Positions 28,408-37,115 of a stretch of 64,000 nucleotides of DNA are shown piece by piece. The first letter of the stretch is position 1. Each line of letters opens with the position of its first letter. The DNA is from Pontivivens marinum (GTDB lineage Bacteria > Pseudomonadota > Alphaproteobacteria > Rhodobacterales > Rhodobacteraceae). The position numbers and the translations under genes are program-made. The notes under the pieces were generated by a model. That model had not been told where the DNA came from, made no database searches, and was given only the letters and a program-made list of their open reading frames with translations. The DNA is taken from NCBI RefSeq assembly GCF_900231835.1, contig NZ_OCTN01000001.1, forward strand, positions 868,001-932,000, read 5' to 3'.

Positions 28408-29367
28408 ATGATTTCGTTCATAAAGGCTGCCTGCCTCACAGCAGTAGTTACCCTGTGTCCTATAGCGGCAAGTGCCGACGGATTTAGTCTAGGCGGCCAA
28501 ATCGGCTCTATTGGTAACTTCACAAATGATGCTATAGGTGACGGCAATGATCGCTGGCAATCTGCGTCGTATCAGCGCTCATGGTTCTACAACGGAAATG
28601 TTTTCGCGCCGGATGATGCTGTGGAATTCCGCCTACGCGGCCAGATCGTGTCACCATGGACAGGTCAGTCCGATTATGTCGATCCTGCCAATCCAGGCGC
28701 AGGCGCGGTTTCCAGAAACCGGTCATACGGCTCGGCCTTGGGCTTCGCTGCATATGCGCATACCCGTACCGGAGCGTTCGAAACGCGTATTGGTGCCGAA
28801 TTACTGGTCATTGGCGGGCAAACAGGCCTGCACAGCTTGCAGCATCAGGCGCACGACCTCCTCGGACTGGACAGCAGCTATGACGGGCGCAACCGCAATG
28901 ACCCGCGTATCTCGAACTCGATCGGGGGCACTGTCGAGGTTGAATTTGCAGCGAACTACTCGATCCAGAACGAGTTCCGTGTGCGGCCCTATGCCCTTGC
29001 CCAAGCAGGCAGTGAGACAACGGTGCGGTTTGGCAGTGATTTCATCTTTGGCCCCCTCGCCGTATCGGACGAACACCGCTGGACCCGTGATGCCGTTACG
29101 GGAATGCCGCTAACCGCCGGAATGCATGACATCGAAGGCTTCAGCTTCATTGCTGGTGCGGATATTGGCCATGCAGAATCATCATATCTGTTCCCGAACA
29201 ACTCCCAAGTCGATATCGAAGAAACCCGTGTGCGTGCCCGACTAGGGGTACAGGCAAAAATTGGCATGTTTAGTGTCATGTTCGGCCAGACATGGATGAG
29301 CGAAGAATTTGACGGACAGGACGAAGCACAGCGCATCGGTTCGCTCTCCATCGGGTTCCGGATTTAA
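28408..29367 (+). CDS. LpxR-like outer-membrane lipid A deacylase (DUF2219)
   Basis: This 319-residue protein has a cleavable signal peptide (about residues 1-23, ending ASA-DG) and alternating beta-strand pattern of a 12-stranded barrel with a C-terminal aromatic-type last strand (SLSIGFRI). LpxR removes the 3'-acyloxyacyl group of lipid A in Salmonella. Matching features are the early NDAIGDGNDRWQSASYQRSW segment, corresponding to the calcium-site Asn-Asp and nearby strand, and the catalytic-His region GLHSLQHQAHDLLG. Family assignment is from these motifs; activity is inferred. An AGAGGA ribosome site precedes the ATG. Alone on its transcript. Confidence 0.82.
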   Translation: MISFIKAACLTAVVTLCPIAASADGFSLGGQIGSIGNFTNDAIGDGNDRWQSASYQRSWFYNGNVFAPDDAVEFRLRGQIVSPWTGQSDYVDPANPGAGAVSRNRSYGSALGFAAYAHTRTGAFETRIGAELLVIGGQTGLHSLQHQAHDLLGLDSSYDGRNRNDPRISNSIGGTVEVEFAANYSIQNEFRVRPYALAQAGSETTVRFGSDFIFGPLAVSDEHRWTRDAVTGMPLTAGMHDIEGFSFIAGADIGHAESSYLFPNNSQVDIEETRVRARLGVQAKIGMFSVMFGQTWMSEEFDGQDEAQRIGSLSIGFRI

Positions 29368-29551
29368 GAGCAACTGTGGCATACGCGATGAGCGCGTGTG
29401 CCACGCTAGATTGCTTCTAGCGAACACAGCCCAGCCGCCACGTTGCCCATCACAATCGTGATCGGGCCATGGCTTGAGGCAAATTATCCGCGATGCTTAA
29501 CTTAGCGCGCGCCCTTGCGTGGCGCCAAATAAGTATCGGAAGGAAATTCCC

Positions 29552-29914
29552 ATGCCCGTAATTCGTGTCGAGGTTCCCGAAGGAACAGAGCAAACCATCA
29601 AAAGGCGCATACGCGAGGGCGTAAAGCAGGCCGTGCTGGATACGCTCGCGCCTAAAGAGATCAAATATGACTATGTCGCCGTTCGTGAAGCCTTCGGCGA
29701 GATTGGTGACGGCCTGCCGCTGGTCACTGTTGACCTGCGCCCCGGTCGCGAGGCCGATCGCAAAAAGGCCCTGACTGATGCCATCGCCGCGATCCTACAG
29801 ACCGAACTGGGCGTGGACCCCATCGACCTATACGTTCTGTTCCGCGAGAATCCTGCGAAAAACCACTACACCGGCGGCACGCCGCTGGCCGATTGGGTGC
29901 CGTCGGATCAATAA
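29552..29914 (+). CDS. Tautomerase-superfamily protein
   Basis: A 120-residue protein of the 4-oxalocrotonate tautomerase/MIF superfamily, where the N-terminal proline after Met removal is the catalytic base. The ATG at 29552 gives MPVIRVEVPEG with Pro2, and an AAGGAA ribosome site precedes it; the longer frame from 29519 would bury that proline, so it is rejected. The repeated pattern IRVEVPEG...TVDLRPG suggests the family's beta-alpha-beta units, and its length fits the fused (two-unit) or longer members. Substrate unknown. Followed by a hairpin terminator. Confidence 0.85.
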   Translation: MPVIRVEVPEGTEQTIKRRIREGVKQAVLDTLAPKEIKYDYVAVREAFGEIGDGLPLVTVDLRPGREADRKKALTDAIAAILQTELGVDPIDLYVLFRENPAKNHYTGGTPLADWVPSDQ

Positions 29915-29921
29915 ACATCAG

Positions 29922-29953
29922 GCCGCAGCACATAGCTGCGGCTTGATCTATTT
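29922..29953 (+). terminator. Hairpin terminator after the tautomerase gene
   Basis: A perfect 8-base stem GCCGCAGC / GCTGCGGC with a 5-base loop (29922-29942) is followed by TTGATCTATTT, a weak T-rich tail. It separates the tautomerase from the convergent symporter gene. Confidence 0.6.
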
Positions 29954-29970
29954 CTAACTAGGCCGCGTCG

Positions 29971-31398
29971 TTAGGCGGAGGGGTGATTCCACGCCTCACG
30001 GTCAATATCCAGATCAGCATAGGCGTCTGGATCCAGCACCGGCCGCTCTACCCCTGCCTTTAGCTGAGCACGGAAATCGCGCAGCAACCGCATCGCGACA
30101 GGGAACAGCATCATAATCGCCAGCAGGTTAACCAGCGCCAGAATGCCCATCATCGGGTCGGAGAAGAAGAACACCGCCGTTGCGCCCGGTGCAGTTGCCC
30201 CCAGAAACACGATGCAGATAATGGCGATACGCAAAACCAAAATACCCACCGGGCTTTTGGTCAGGACCGCCATCGCATTCTCACCTAAATAATAGTTGTA
30301 GATGATCGACGAGAACGCAAATAGCAGGATCGCGCCGGTCAGGAAGTACTTCACCCACTCACCCATATGCGAAACCATGGATTGCTGGGTCAGCGCAACG
30401 CCATCAATCCCCTCGGCACCCGGAACGTAGACATCGCCCAGCAGGATCACAAAGGCCGTGCAGGTACAGATGATGATCGTATCGATAAAGACCGAGAAGG
30501 ATTGCGTAATGCCCTGACTGATCGGGTGACGCACCTCAGCCGTTGCCGCCACGTTCGGGGCCGAACCCAGACCGGCCTCGTTCGAGAACAGACCACGCCG
30601 CAGACCCTGCGCGATTGCAGCTCCCATGCCGCCGCCGACAGCCTCCTGAAGACCGAATGCATTGGTAAAGATATCGTAGAGCACACCGGGGATGCTGGTG
30701 ATGTTCATCAGGATAATAATAACCGCGATCCCCAGATAACCGACAGCCATGATCGGCACGATGACGTCCGCTGCCTTTGCAATGCGGCGAATACCGCCAA
30801 AGATGATCACAGCAGAAACCGCTGACAGCACAACGCCCGTCCACAAACGATCAATGCCAAGGCTATCCTGCATCGCACCGGCAACCGTATTGCCCTGAAA
30901 CGCATTAAACCCTAGGCCAAATGCCGCGATCAGACAGATGGCATAAACGACAGCCAACCACCGGTACTCGATACCCAGACCGTAAATAATCGCACTGGCC
31001 GGACCACCACGATAATCACCATCGCCGACCTTACGCTTGAACAACTGCGCTAGTGAGCTTTCGACAAGGCTGGTCGCCATGCCAACCAGCGCAATCGCCC
31101 ACATCCAGAACACAGCACCCGGACCACCCAGCGAAATTGCGACCGCCACGCCAGCAATATTACCTCCGCCAACGCGCCCACCAACGGACAGCAGCAGCGC
31201 CGCACGGGCGGAAATCTGGTTGGGATCGGCGGAATTATTATTGCTAGACAATACGCGGAACATGCGCCGGAAAAACTGGAACTGCACAAAGCCGGTTGTG
31301 ATCGTAATGAACACGCCGAAAATCACCAAAATCGGGATAAGCGACCATCCCCATGTCAAATCACCGATCTTACCGAAGATATATTCTAGGAATTCCAT
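29971..31398 (-). CDS. Alanine/glycine:cation symporter family protein (AGCS)
   Basis: This 475-residue inner-membrane carrier has about 11 hydrophobic segments and the AGCS signature GGRVGGGNIAGVAVAISLGGPGAVFWMW (split by the line here, about residues 73-100), plus PISQGITQSFSVFIDTIIICTCTAFVILL. The family imports alanine or glycine with Na+ or H+. Substrate is not determined. An in-frame GTG lies at 31404, but the ATG at 31398 is preferred because AAGGG then falls 9 bases upstream. The upstream gap holds paired TGATGTAAC motifs (31411-31506). Confidence 0.9.
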   Translation of the reverse strand: MEFLEYIFGKIGDLTWGWSLIPILVIFGVFITITTGFVQFQFFRRMFRVLSSNNNSADPNQISARAALLLSVGGRVGGGNIAGVAVAISLGGPGAVFWMWAIALVGMATSLVESSLAQLFKRKVGDGDYRGGPASAIIYGLGIEYRWLAVVYAICLIAAFGLGFNAFQGNTVAGAMQDSLGIDRLWTGVVLSAVSAVIIFGGIRRIAKAADVIVPIMAVGYLGIAVIIILMNITSIPGVLYDIFTNAFGLQEAVGGGMGAAIAQGLRRGLFSNEAGLGSAPNVAATAEVRHPISQGITQSFSVFIDTIIICTCTAFVILLGDVYVPGAEGIDGVALTQQSMVSHMGEWVKYFLTGAILLFAFSSIIYNYYLGENAMAVLTKSPVGILVLRIAIICIVFLGATAPGATAVFFFSDPMMGILALVNLLAIMMLFPVAMRLLRDFRAQLKAGVERPVLDPDAYADLDIDREAWNHPSA

Positions 31399-31410
31399 GG
31401 CCACCTACCC

Positions 31411-31506
31411 TTTGATGTAACGCAACGCCCGTAGCTGTTTGTTTTGAAACCGGATTACGTCCCTATATTACATAGAGAATTTGATACCGGCCCTGATGTA
31501 ACATCA
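31411..31506 (-). promoter_or_regulatory. Candidate operator region upstream of the AGCS gene
   Basis: TTTGATGTAAC at 31411-31421 recurs as part of the near-perfect palindrome TGATGT-A-ACATCA at 31494-31506. The two sites lie 13 and 96 bases before the symporter start. Such paired half-sites fit a dimeric repressor or activator, but the regulator is not identified. Confidence 0.4.
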
Positions 31507-31592
31507 AATCACGAAGGGCAAGCAAACGGGGGAAACTTTACGCACCTGCTGCAAATTTGCGTAAATTTCCCGCAAAATGCCCAATTGGCGCG

Positions 31593-33125
31593 TCAGATCG
31601 TTGGTTCTGCCTGCAATGTTAGCACAGAAGGCTCAGGATTACGCAGATCCTCAATTCCCAACGGGGCTGATGGACGGGCCAGTCGGTACTTCGTCACCCA
31701 ATGCAGCCGAGTTTCCGCCCGCGTGATCGCCACATAAGCCAGCCGTTTCCATAGCGCGATGCCTGCCTCGGTCCGGCCCATCCGCGCCGCGCCATATAGG
31801 TCGGGGGCGAAAACCTGCACTTCGGACCATTGCGAGCCCTGCGCCTTGTGGATTGTGCAGGCCGCACCGTGGACGAAAGCGGCACCCATGCGGGCAGCGG
31901 ACGGGATGAAGGGTTCCTCCTCATCCGGCTTCTCAATCTTGATAATCGTCGCCGCATTTACCTGCGGCTCCTCCGCCCCCATCACATAGAGGCGCGAAAA
32001 TCCCGGCTTGCGCCCCTCGCCCATGAACACGCATTGCGCGCCTTTGATCAGACCGCGCGCCTCAAGGTCGATACGTTTTTTACGATGTTTAAGGGGCAGT
32101 TCGACCCCATCACAGATCAGTGGCTCACCGGGTAGCAGCGCAAATTCAGGGGCCTGATGCGCGGCCCGAAATGCGGAAATCAGCCGGATACGGGTCGCGT
32201 TGCGCCAGACCAGCACCGGAGAGCGCGCCATCAGTTCCGCATCAACCCGCTGCGCCACAACCACGCGATCATCCTGTCGCGCGGCATCCTCGATCATCCG
32301 CTCGAAATCCTCGAATTGCAGGTCAGGGTCGGCCAGCGCGTGGGCCAAGTCCAGAATTGGGCTGTCAGCCTCCTGCCGGTGAACGCGGTCCAGCATCCGT
32401 TTGCATCCCTCGGGCAAGGCATCAAACACCATGGAGCCGGATTGCCCAACAGGCGCCAACTGCGCCGGATCGCCAAACAGCACGAGGGTTGAGAAAATCT
32501 CTCGCAGGTCGTTCATCTGTTTGTCGTCGAGCATCGAGGATTCATCGACAAAGCCGATATCCAGCGGATCGTCCCGCCGTTTCCACCCCGTGATAAAATC
32601 AGACCCGCGCAGCCCCGCAGCGGCCAACGCGCCCGGAACGCTCGGTTGTTGCTGATAGAAGGCATGGGCGCGGTCCAGTGCCTCCTCCGTCAGGCCCTCA
32701 ATCGTGGGGCGGTCCCCCTCACCTGCCAGCCATTCAGCGATTTTCTCATATTCGGGGTCGTAAACCGGCGTGTAGATGATGCGGTGGATCGTCGTCGCAG
32801 GTACGCCGCGATTGCGCAGCACGCTCGCCGCCTTGTTCGTCGGGGCGAGGATGGCCAGCGTGCGTTTTTCCGCCCGCTTGCGGCTTTCCCAATCGCCCGA
32901 GATTGTCTCCAACCCCATATCGCCAAGCGCCTTGACCAATTCGGCCAGCAGCAGCGTTTTGCCTGATCCCGCCTTGCCCATCACCGCCAGAATCGAGGAT
33001 TTCGCCCCCTCGACCGCCGGAACAGTGGTGCCATTGACCATATCCACCCCAGCCGCGCCGAGCAGGTCAGAAATGGCGTCCCAGGCTTGGGCCTGATCGT
33101 CGGAATATTGTACGGGAAGCGTCAT
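31593..33125 (-). CDS. RecD-like ATP-dependent DNA helicase (SF1)
   Basis: This 510-residue protein has the superfamily 1B helicase motifs: Walker A GKAGSGKT near residue 50, motif Ia LAPTNKAASVLR, motif II GFVDESSML, motif III LFGDPAQLAPVG, and the C-terminal motifs VTIHKAQGSQWSEV-type (TIHKAQGSQ) and YVAITRAETRL. It lacks the RecD N-terminal domain and the RecBC-binding region, so it is a stand-alone RecD-like helicase of the UvrD_C_2 type, role unknown in these bacteria. The 46-base gap to dprA and same strand hint at shared transcription with DNA-processing genes. Confidence 0.9.
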   Translation of the reverse strand: MTLPVQYSDDQAQAWDAISDLLGAAGVDMVNGTTVPAVEGAKSSILAVMGKAGSGKTLLLAELVKALGDMGLETISGDWESRKRAEKRTLAILAPTNKAASVLRNRGVPATTIHRIIYTPVYDPEYEKIAEWLAGEGDRPTIEGLTEEALDRAHAFYQQQPSVPGALAAAGLRGSDFITGWKRRDDPLDIGFVDESSMLDDKQMNDLREIFSTLVLFGDPAQLAPVGQSGSMVFDALPEGCKRMLDRVHRQEADSPILDLAHALADPDLQFEDFERMIEDAARQDDRVVVAQRVDAELMARSPVLVWRNATRIRLISAFRAAHQAPEFALLPGEPLICDGVELPLKHRKKRIDLEARGLIKGAQCVFMGEGRKPGFSRLYVMGAEEPQVNAATIIKIEKPDEEEPFIPSAARMGAAFVHGAACTIHKAQGSQWSEVQVFAPDLYGAARMGRTEAGIALWKRLAYVAITRAETRLHWVTKYRLARPSAPLGIEDLRNPEPSVLTLQAEPTI

Positions 33126-33171
33126 GCCGTGACCCTATCCACACGGCCCGCTGGCCACCAGTCTAATTCAA

Positions 33172-34269
33172 TCAGGCCAGCGTGATCATACCACCGGGAT
33201 GTCGGGCAATTGCACCTGACAGCTCCATATCCATCAATGCCGCCATGACCTGCCCTGCGGGGCGGTCGATCTGCCGGATCAACTCATCCTCGGCCACCGG
33301 CGTGGGGGATAATAGCGCAGCCAAGGCATCACCGACTCCATCCGATGGTGGCTCAGGCGCCCAAACCAACTGTTCCTCAGAAATTCCCATGGGTGAGGGC
33401 ATTGCCAGTGCCTCAACCACATCGCTGGCGGACCGGACCAGCCCCGCCCCCTCACGTATCAATCGGTTGCATCCGGCGGCGCGGGCATCGAAAGGATGCC
33501 CCGGTACGGCCAGCACCTCACGCCCCTGTTCTAGCGCCATGCGCGCAGTGATCAGCGAGCCGGATCGCTCCGCCGCCTCAACCAGCACGATGCTGTCCGA
33601 CAGGCCGGAAATGATGCGATTGCGGCGTGGAAAGTGTTTTGCCATGGGGGCCAGCCCGGGAGGGGCCTCAGTCAGTAGGGCACCTTGCGCGGCGATCCGC
33701 TCAGCCAAATCGAGGTTCTGCGGTGGGTAAATCGTATCAATTCCGCCCGCCATCACGGCAATCGTACCGGTTTCGAGCGCCGCCTCATGCGCGGCGGTAT
33801 CAATACCCCGCGCCAATCCTGAAACGACAACGTGGCCCAGCTCCCCCAGCTCCGCCGCGAGTGTTCGTGCCATGCGCAACCCCAATGCAGAGGCATTGCG
33901 CGCGCCGACCATTGCTGTCGCTCCACGATCATGGTCAGGCATTGAGCCGCGCATCCAGATCAGCATGGGTGCATCAGGCAATTGCCGTAATCGTTCGGGG
34001 TATCCCGCTTGGTCCAGCAATAGCGGCACCGCACCAACATCGGCGGCCATCGCCACCTCGCGTTCCACTGCTGCCATATCAACGGGGCGATACCCCTTCA
34101 TCCCGCCGCGCGCGGCATGTTCTGGCAATGCGGCCAGCGCCTGCGCCGTGGAGCCGTAGGTCGCAATCAAGCGGCGAAACGTCACCGTTCCCACACGGGG
34201 CGAACGGGCCAGCGCCAGATGGGTAATCAGCGTATCGCGGTCAGGCAGGTCTGTATCGAGGTCAAGCAA
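33172..34269 (-). CDS. dprA: DprA, DNA-processing protein A
   Basis: DprA (365 residues) loads RecA on incoming single-stranded DNA during natural transformation. The Rossmann-like core shows MVGARNASALGLRMARTLAAEL, VVSGLARGIDTAAHEAAL, AVMAGGIDTIYPPQN, and FPRRNRIISGLSD, all strong DprA signatures. A C-terminal winged-helix-like domain (DELIRQIDRPAGQVMAALMDMELSGAI) is present. N-terminal helical domain (first 90 residues) includes the SAM-like region. Near plsY, pyr genes and topA; competence itself cannot be inferred from dprA alone. Confidence 0.94.
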   Translation of the reverse strand: MLDLDTDLPDRDTLITHLALARSPRVGTVTFRRLIATYGSTAQALAALPEHAARGGMKGYRPVDMAAVEREVAMAADVGAVPLLLDQAGYPERLRQLPDAPMLIWMRGSMPDHDRGATAMVGARNASALGLRMARTLAAELGELGHVVVSGLARGIDTAAHEAALETGTIAVMAGGIDTIYPPQNLDLAERIAAQGALLTEAPPGLAPMAKHFPRRNRIISGLSDSIVLVEAAERSGSLITARMALEQGREVLAVPGHPFDARAAGCNRLIREGAGLVRSASDVVEALAMPSPMGISEEQLVWAPEPPSDGVGDALAALLSPTPVAEDELIRQIDRPAGQVMAALMDMELSGAIARHPGGMITLA

Positions 34270-34316
34270 GGCAAATCTCCTTGCCCCACCTGACCTCGAT
34301 TCGGGTTAACGCACCG

Positions 34317-34670
34317 TTAAGCCTGCTTTGGATTCTCACCATAGGCATTCGCGCCCTGCTGGCTGTCCTGCACGGTGAAGAACAGCAACACCAACCATCC
34401 GACGATTGGCACCAACACGATCAGCAGCCACCAGCCCGACTTACCCACATCGTGCAAGCGGCGGATAGAAACCGTCAAGCTGGGGATCAGGACCGCCAAA
34501 CCGAACAGGATCGACAGCAGCGAGATGCCCAAAATGCCATCAACAACGCCCGTCGCAATATTGCCGAGGATCATGGCCAGCGTGAACCACCAATACTCAG
34601 ACCGCCGCGCACGCCCCTCAATGACCATATATTTTGCCAAAACGGCCTGTACAGCTTCGGAAAAGCCCAT
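34317..34670 (-). CDS. DUF805 small membrane protein
   Basis: A 117-residue inner-membrane protein with three hydrophobic segments and the DUF805 pattern: GRARRSEYWWFTLAMIL near residue 20 and SIRRLHDVGKSGWWLLIVLVPIVGWLVLL near residue 70. Function unknown; the family often has many copies in bacteria. It lies between plsY (13 bases) and dprA (47 bases) on the same strand. Confidence 0.9.
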   Translation of the reverse strand: MGFSEAVQAVLAKYMVIEGRARRSEYWWFTLAMILGNIATGVVDGILGISLLSILFGLAVLIPSLTVSIRRLHDVGKSGWWLLIVLVPIVGWLVLLFFTVQDSQQGANAYGENPKQA

Positions 34671-34683
34671 CTGTTATCTCCTA

Positions 34684-35310
34684 CTAGGACTTGCCGATTT
34701 TCGGCTCTGTCCTGCTAATAATACGCGCGATATTGGCGCTGTGCTTTATGAAAATCAGTGCGCCTAGGCACACGGCGAGCCAAATCACAGGCTCCGCCGC
34801 GGTTACCCACAACCACACAGGGACCAGCGCCGCCGCAACCAATGCCGCCAGCGACGACATTCGGAGAACAAACGCAGTCACCAACCAAGTGGCGCAGGCC
34901 AGCAAGCCCGCAGGCCAGTGTAATGCGAGGATTACGCCCAGAAAGGTTGCAACGCCCTTTCCGCCCTTGAACCGCAACCATACCGGATAGAGATGCCCCA
35001 GAAACGCGCCCAGCGCCGCAACCTGAGCGGCCAGCATTCCGTACATCGACATCGCGATCAGCACAGCCACCGCGCCCTTACCGCCATCCAGCAGCAGGGT
35101 CAGCGCTGCGGCCTTCTTGCTGCCGGTGCGCAACACATTCGTTGTGCCGATATTGCCCGAGCCGATTTTACGCACATCGCCAAGCCCGAAAACCCGCGTC
35201 ACCAGCAACCCGAACGGGATTGAACCAATCAGGTAGCCCGCGACGAAAATCATCGCCAAGGCAGGGCCCGCGCGGTCCCACCCCATGATATCCGGCAACC
35301 ATGCGCTCAT
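34684..35310 (-). CDS. plsY: PlsY, glycerol-3-phosphate acyltransferase
   Basis: PlsY (208 residues) transfers acyl groups from acyl-phosphate to glycerol 3-phosphate, the first step of phospholipid synthesis in most bacteria. It is a multi-spanning membrane protein with motif 1 GSIPFGLLVTRVFGLGDVRKIGSGNIGTTNVLR and motif 2 GHLYPVWLRFKGGKGVATFLG. The frame is open further, but the ATG at 35310 overlaps the upstream pyr gene stop (ATGA). Directly after the dihydroorotase-like gene, an arrangement common in alphaproteobacteria. Confidence 0.96.
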   Translation of the reverse strand: MSAWLPDIMGWDRAGPALAMIFVAGYLIGSIPFGLLVTRVFGLGDVRKIGSGNIGTTNVLRTGSKKAAALTLLLDGGKGAVAVLIAMSMYGMLAAQVAALGAFLGHLYPVWLRFKGGKGVATFLGVILALHWPAGLLACATWLVTAFVLRMSSLAALVAAALVPVWLWVTAAEPVIWLAVCLGALIFIKHSANIARIISRTEPKIGKS

Positions 35311-36596
35311 GCTTCGTCTCCCGCGTAGACTCGGGTTCCAGCGACCCATGTTCCCAGCACCTTGCCCTGCATCCTGCGCAAGTCATAGGGGGTGTTCTTG
35401 GACTTCGAGGCCAGCGACCACCGGTCCAGCACATAGGGCAGATCGGGATCGAACAGGATCAAATCCGCAGGCGCGCCAACGGTCAGCCGCCCGCATTCCA
35501 GCCCCAACAACCTTGCGGGGTTCAACGACAGCTTTGCGAACAGTTCCGGCAGGGTCAGATACTCACCATGCACCAGTTGCAACGCGGCGGGCAGCAGGGT
35601 TTCCAGCCCGACAGCACCACTGGCGGCTTCCTCGAACGGCAGGCGCTTGCTCTCCTCATCCTGCGGGGTGTGCATCGAGGAGATGATGTCGATATCACCG
35701 TCGATCAGCGCGGTCAGGATGGCAAGGCGATCCTCCTCGGAGCGTAGGGGTGGTTTGACCTTAAAGAAGGTCCGGTAATCCGCCACGTCGAACTCATTCA
35801 ACGTCAGATGGTGAATCGAGGTTCCCGCCGTCACCGGCAAACCCGCTGTCCGCGCACGGCGCAGGATCGGCAGGGCCGCCGCCGTTGTGATCTGATCCGC
35901 ATGCCAGCGCACACCGCTTGCCTCAACCAAGGCCAGCTCACGCTCCAGCCCCATCCGCTCGGCCAAGGGGGAAACCGCCGGCAGACCCAATTGCGAGGCA
36001 TACTGCCCCGAGGTCATGCACGCGCCCTTGGACAATTGCGGTTCCTGCGGGTGACCTATCACCAACGCGCCAAGGCCCGCCGCATAGGTCAGCGCGCGCG
36101 ACAGAACCTTGGTATCCGCAACCACAGCATCGCAATCGGTAAAGGCGACAGCACCGGCATCGGTTAGGAACCCGATCTCCGTCATTTCACGCCCCATGCG
36201 CCCCTTGGTTAGGGCGGCCATAGGCAGCACATTTACGGGGGTGTCATCCTCGGCCCGCTCAATCTGAAACCGTACCATTTCGGGGGTGTCGATGGTCGGC
36301 TCGGTATCGGGACGGGTCACGATGGTTGTCGTTCCGCCACGCACAGCCGCACGACCCGCGGAGCGGAAACTTTCCTTGTGCCGCTCACCCGGTTCGCAGA
36401 TTTTCACCCCGATATCCACGATCCCGGGCGCGAGGCATTTACCACCGCAGTCAATTTGAGTGCGCGCGCTAAACTGCTGAAGATCAACGGGGTTTTCGAA
36501 CACCTCCCGCACCACACCATCCTCGATGAGGAGCGCGCCAAGAGTATCGGTGCCTGCTTCGGGATCAATCAGGCGGGCATTGTAGAGAAGGGTCAT
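35307..36596 (-). CDS. pyrX: Dihydroorotase homologue lacking catalytic residues (PyrX/PyrC'-type)
   Basis: This 429-residue protein aligns with class I dihydroorotase, but the essential metal-binding HxH of the first strand is replaced: DIGVKICEPGERHKESF in place of D-x-HVHLREPG. The catalytic Asp in the usual TDHAPH is Met here (SSMHTPQ). Other His positions (IGHPQEP, TSIHHLTLNE) persist. Such inactive homologues (PyrX/PyrC') serve as scaffolds for aspartate carbamoyltransferase, encoded just upstream. So a true PyrC should be elsewhere. The ATG at 36596 overlaps the zinc-ribbon gene stop (ATGA). plsY is coupled downstream. Confidence 0.85.
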   Translation of the reverse strand: MTLLYNARLIDPEAGTDTLGALLIEDGVVREVFENPVDLQQFSARTQIDCGGKCLAPGIVDIGVKICEPGERHKESFRSAGRAAVRGGTTTIVTRPDTEPTIDTPEMVRFQIERAEDDTPVNVLPMAALTKGRMGREMTEIGFLTDAGAVAFTDCDAVVADTKVLSRALTYAAGLGALVIGHPQEPQLSKGACMTSGQYASQLGLPAVSPLAERMGLERELALVEASGVRWHADQITTAAALPILRRARTAGLPVTAGTSIHHLTLNEFDVADYRTFFKVKPPLRSEEDRLAILTALIDGDIDIISSMHTPQDEESKRLPFEEAASGAVGLETLLPAALQLVHGEYLTLPELFAKLSLNPARLLGLECGRLTVGAPADLILFDPDLPYVLDRWSLASKSKNTPYDLRRMQGKVLGTWVAGTRVYAGDEA

Positions 36597-37054
36597 TTGG
36601 ATATCGCTTCGTATCTCACCCCAAGCGGAGACTTTCGAACTGGACCCTTTGTTCCCAATGGGTTTTTGCAATTTCGGCATCTATAATCGTGGCCACTCTC
36701 TAAATCGACTTTCTCAGCGCGGAACAATTTATCTTGGTCCACATAACACTGATGGCAGTATGGTGCACCTACGCGCTTGCCATCACTATCCAACTGATAA
36801 AGCAAGCCGTTTTCATCTTCAAAATTCGTTTCGACCTTAGCGTCCCGCTTGAACTCCGAGATTTCATCCCGAAGCAAAGACTCCCGTTCTAGCGCATCCT
36901 GCAAGGCGGATTTAAGGTCGAGCACACTCCCGCGAATTTCAATGAGCGCCTCTTTGGCTTCGTTTGGATCTTTTTTTCCAATTGCACCCGTGACTTTTTC
37001 GATAAGAGCCAACGGGCCATTAGCGATTGCTAGTCCTGCCGCGATCTCAATCAT
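36593..37054 (-). CDS. Zinc-ribbon protein of unknown function inside the pyrB-pyrX unit
   Basis: A 153-residue protein with an N-terminal hydrophobic/helical stretch (IEIAAGLAIANGPLALIEKV), a coiled-coil-like middle (KSALQDALERESLLRDEISEFKRD), and a C-terminal zinc-ribbon with YCHQCYVDQDKLF and YRCRNCKN as two Cys-x2-Cys pairs. I recognise no named family. Base composition is AT-richer than the flanking pyr genes, which suggests later acquisition. The ATG at 37054 follows AGAGG by about 10 bases; a TTG at 37090 is not needed. Its stop overlaps the pyrX start, so its insertion has kept the downstream gene coupled. Confidence 0.78.
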   Translation of the reverse strand: MIEIAAGLAIANGPLALIEKVTGAIGKKDPNEAKEALIEIRGSVLDLKSALQDALERESLLRDEISEFKRDAKVETNFEDENGLLYQLDSDGKRVGAPYCHQCYVDQDKLFRAEKVDLESGHDYRCRNCKNPLGTKGPVRKSPLGVRYEAISK

Positions 37055-37115
37055 TAAAAAGTATCCTCTTTTTGAATTAAGAAATCGCAACGTGGAATAA
37101 AATATGAACGATCAC

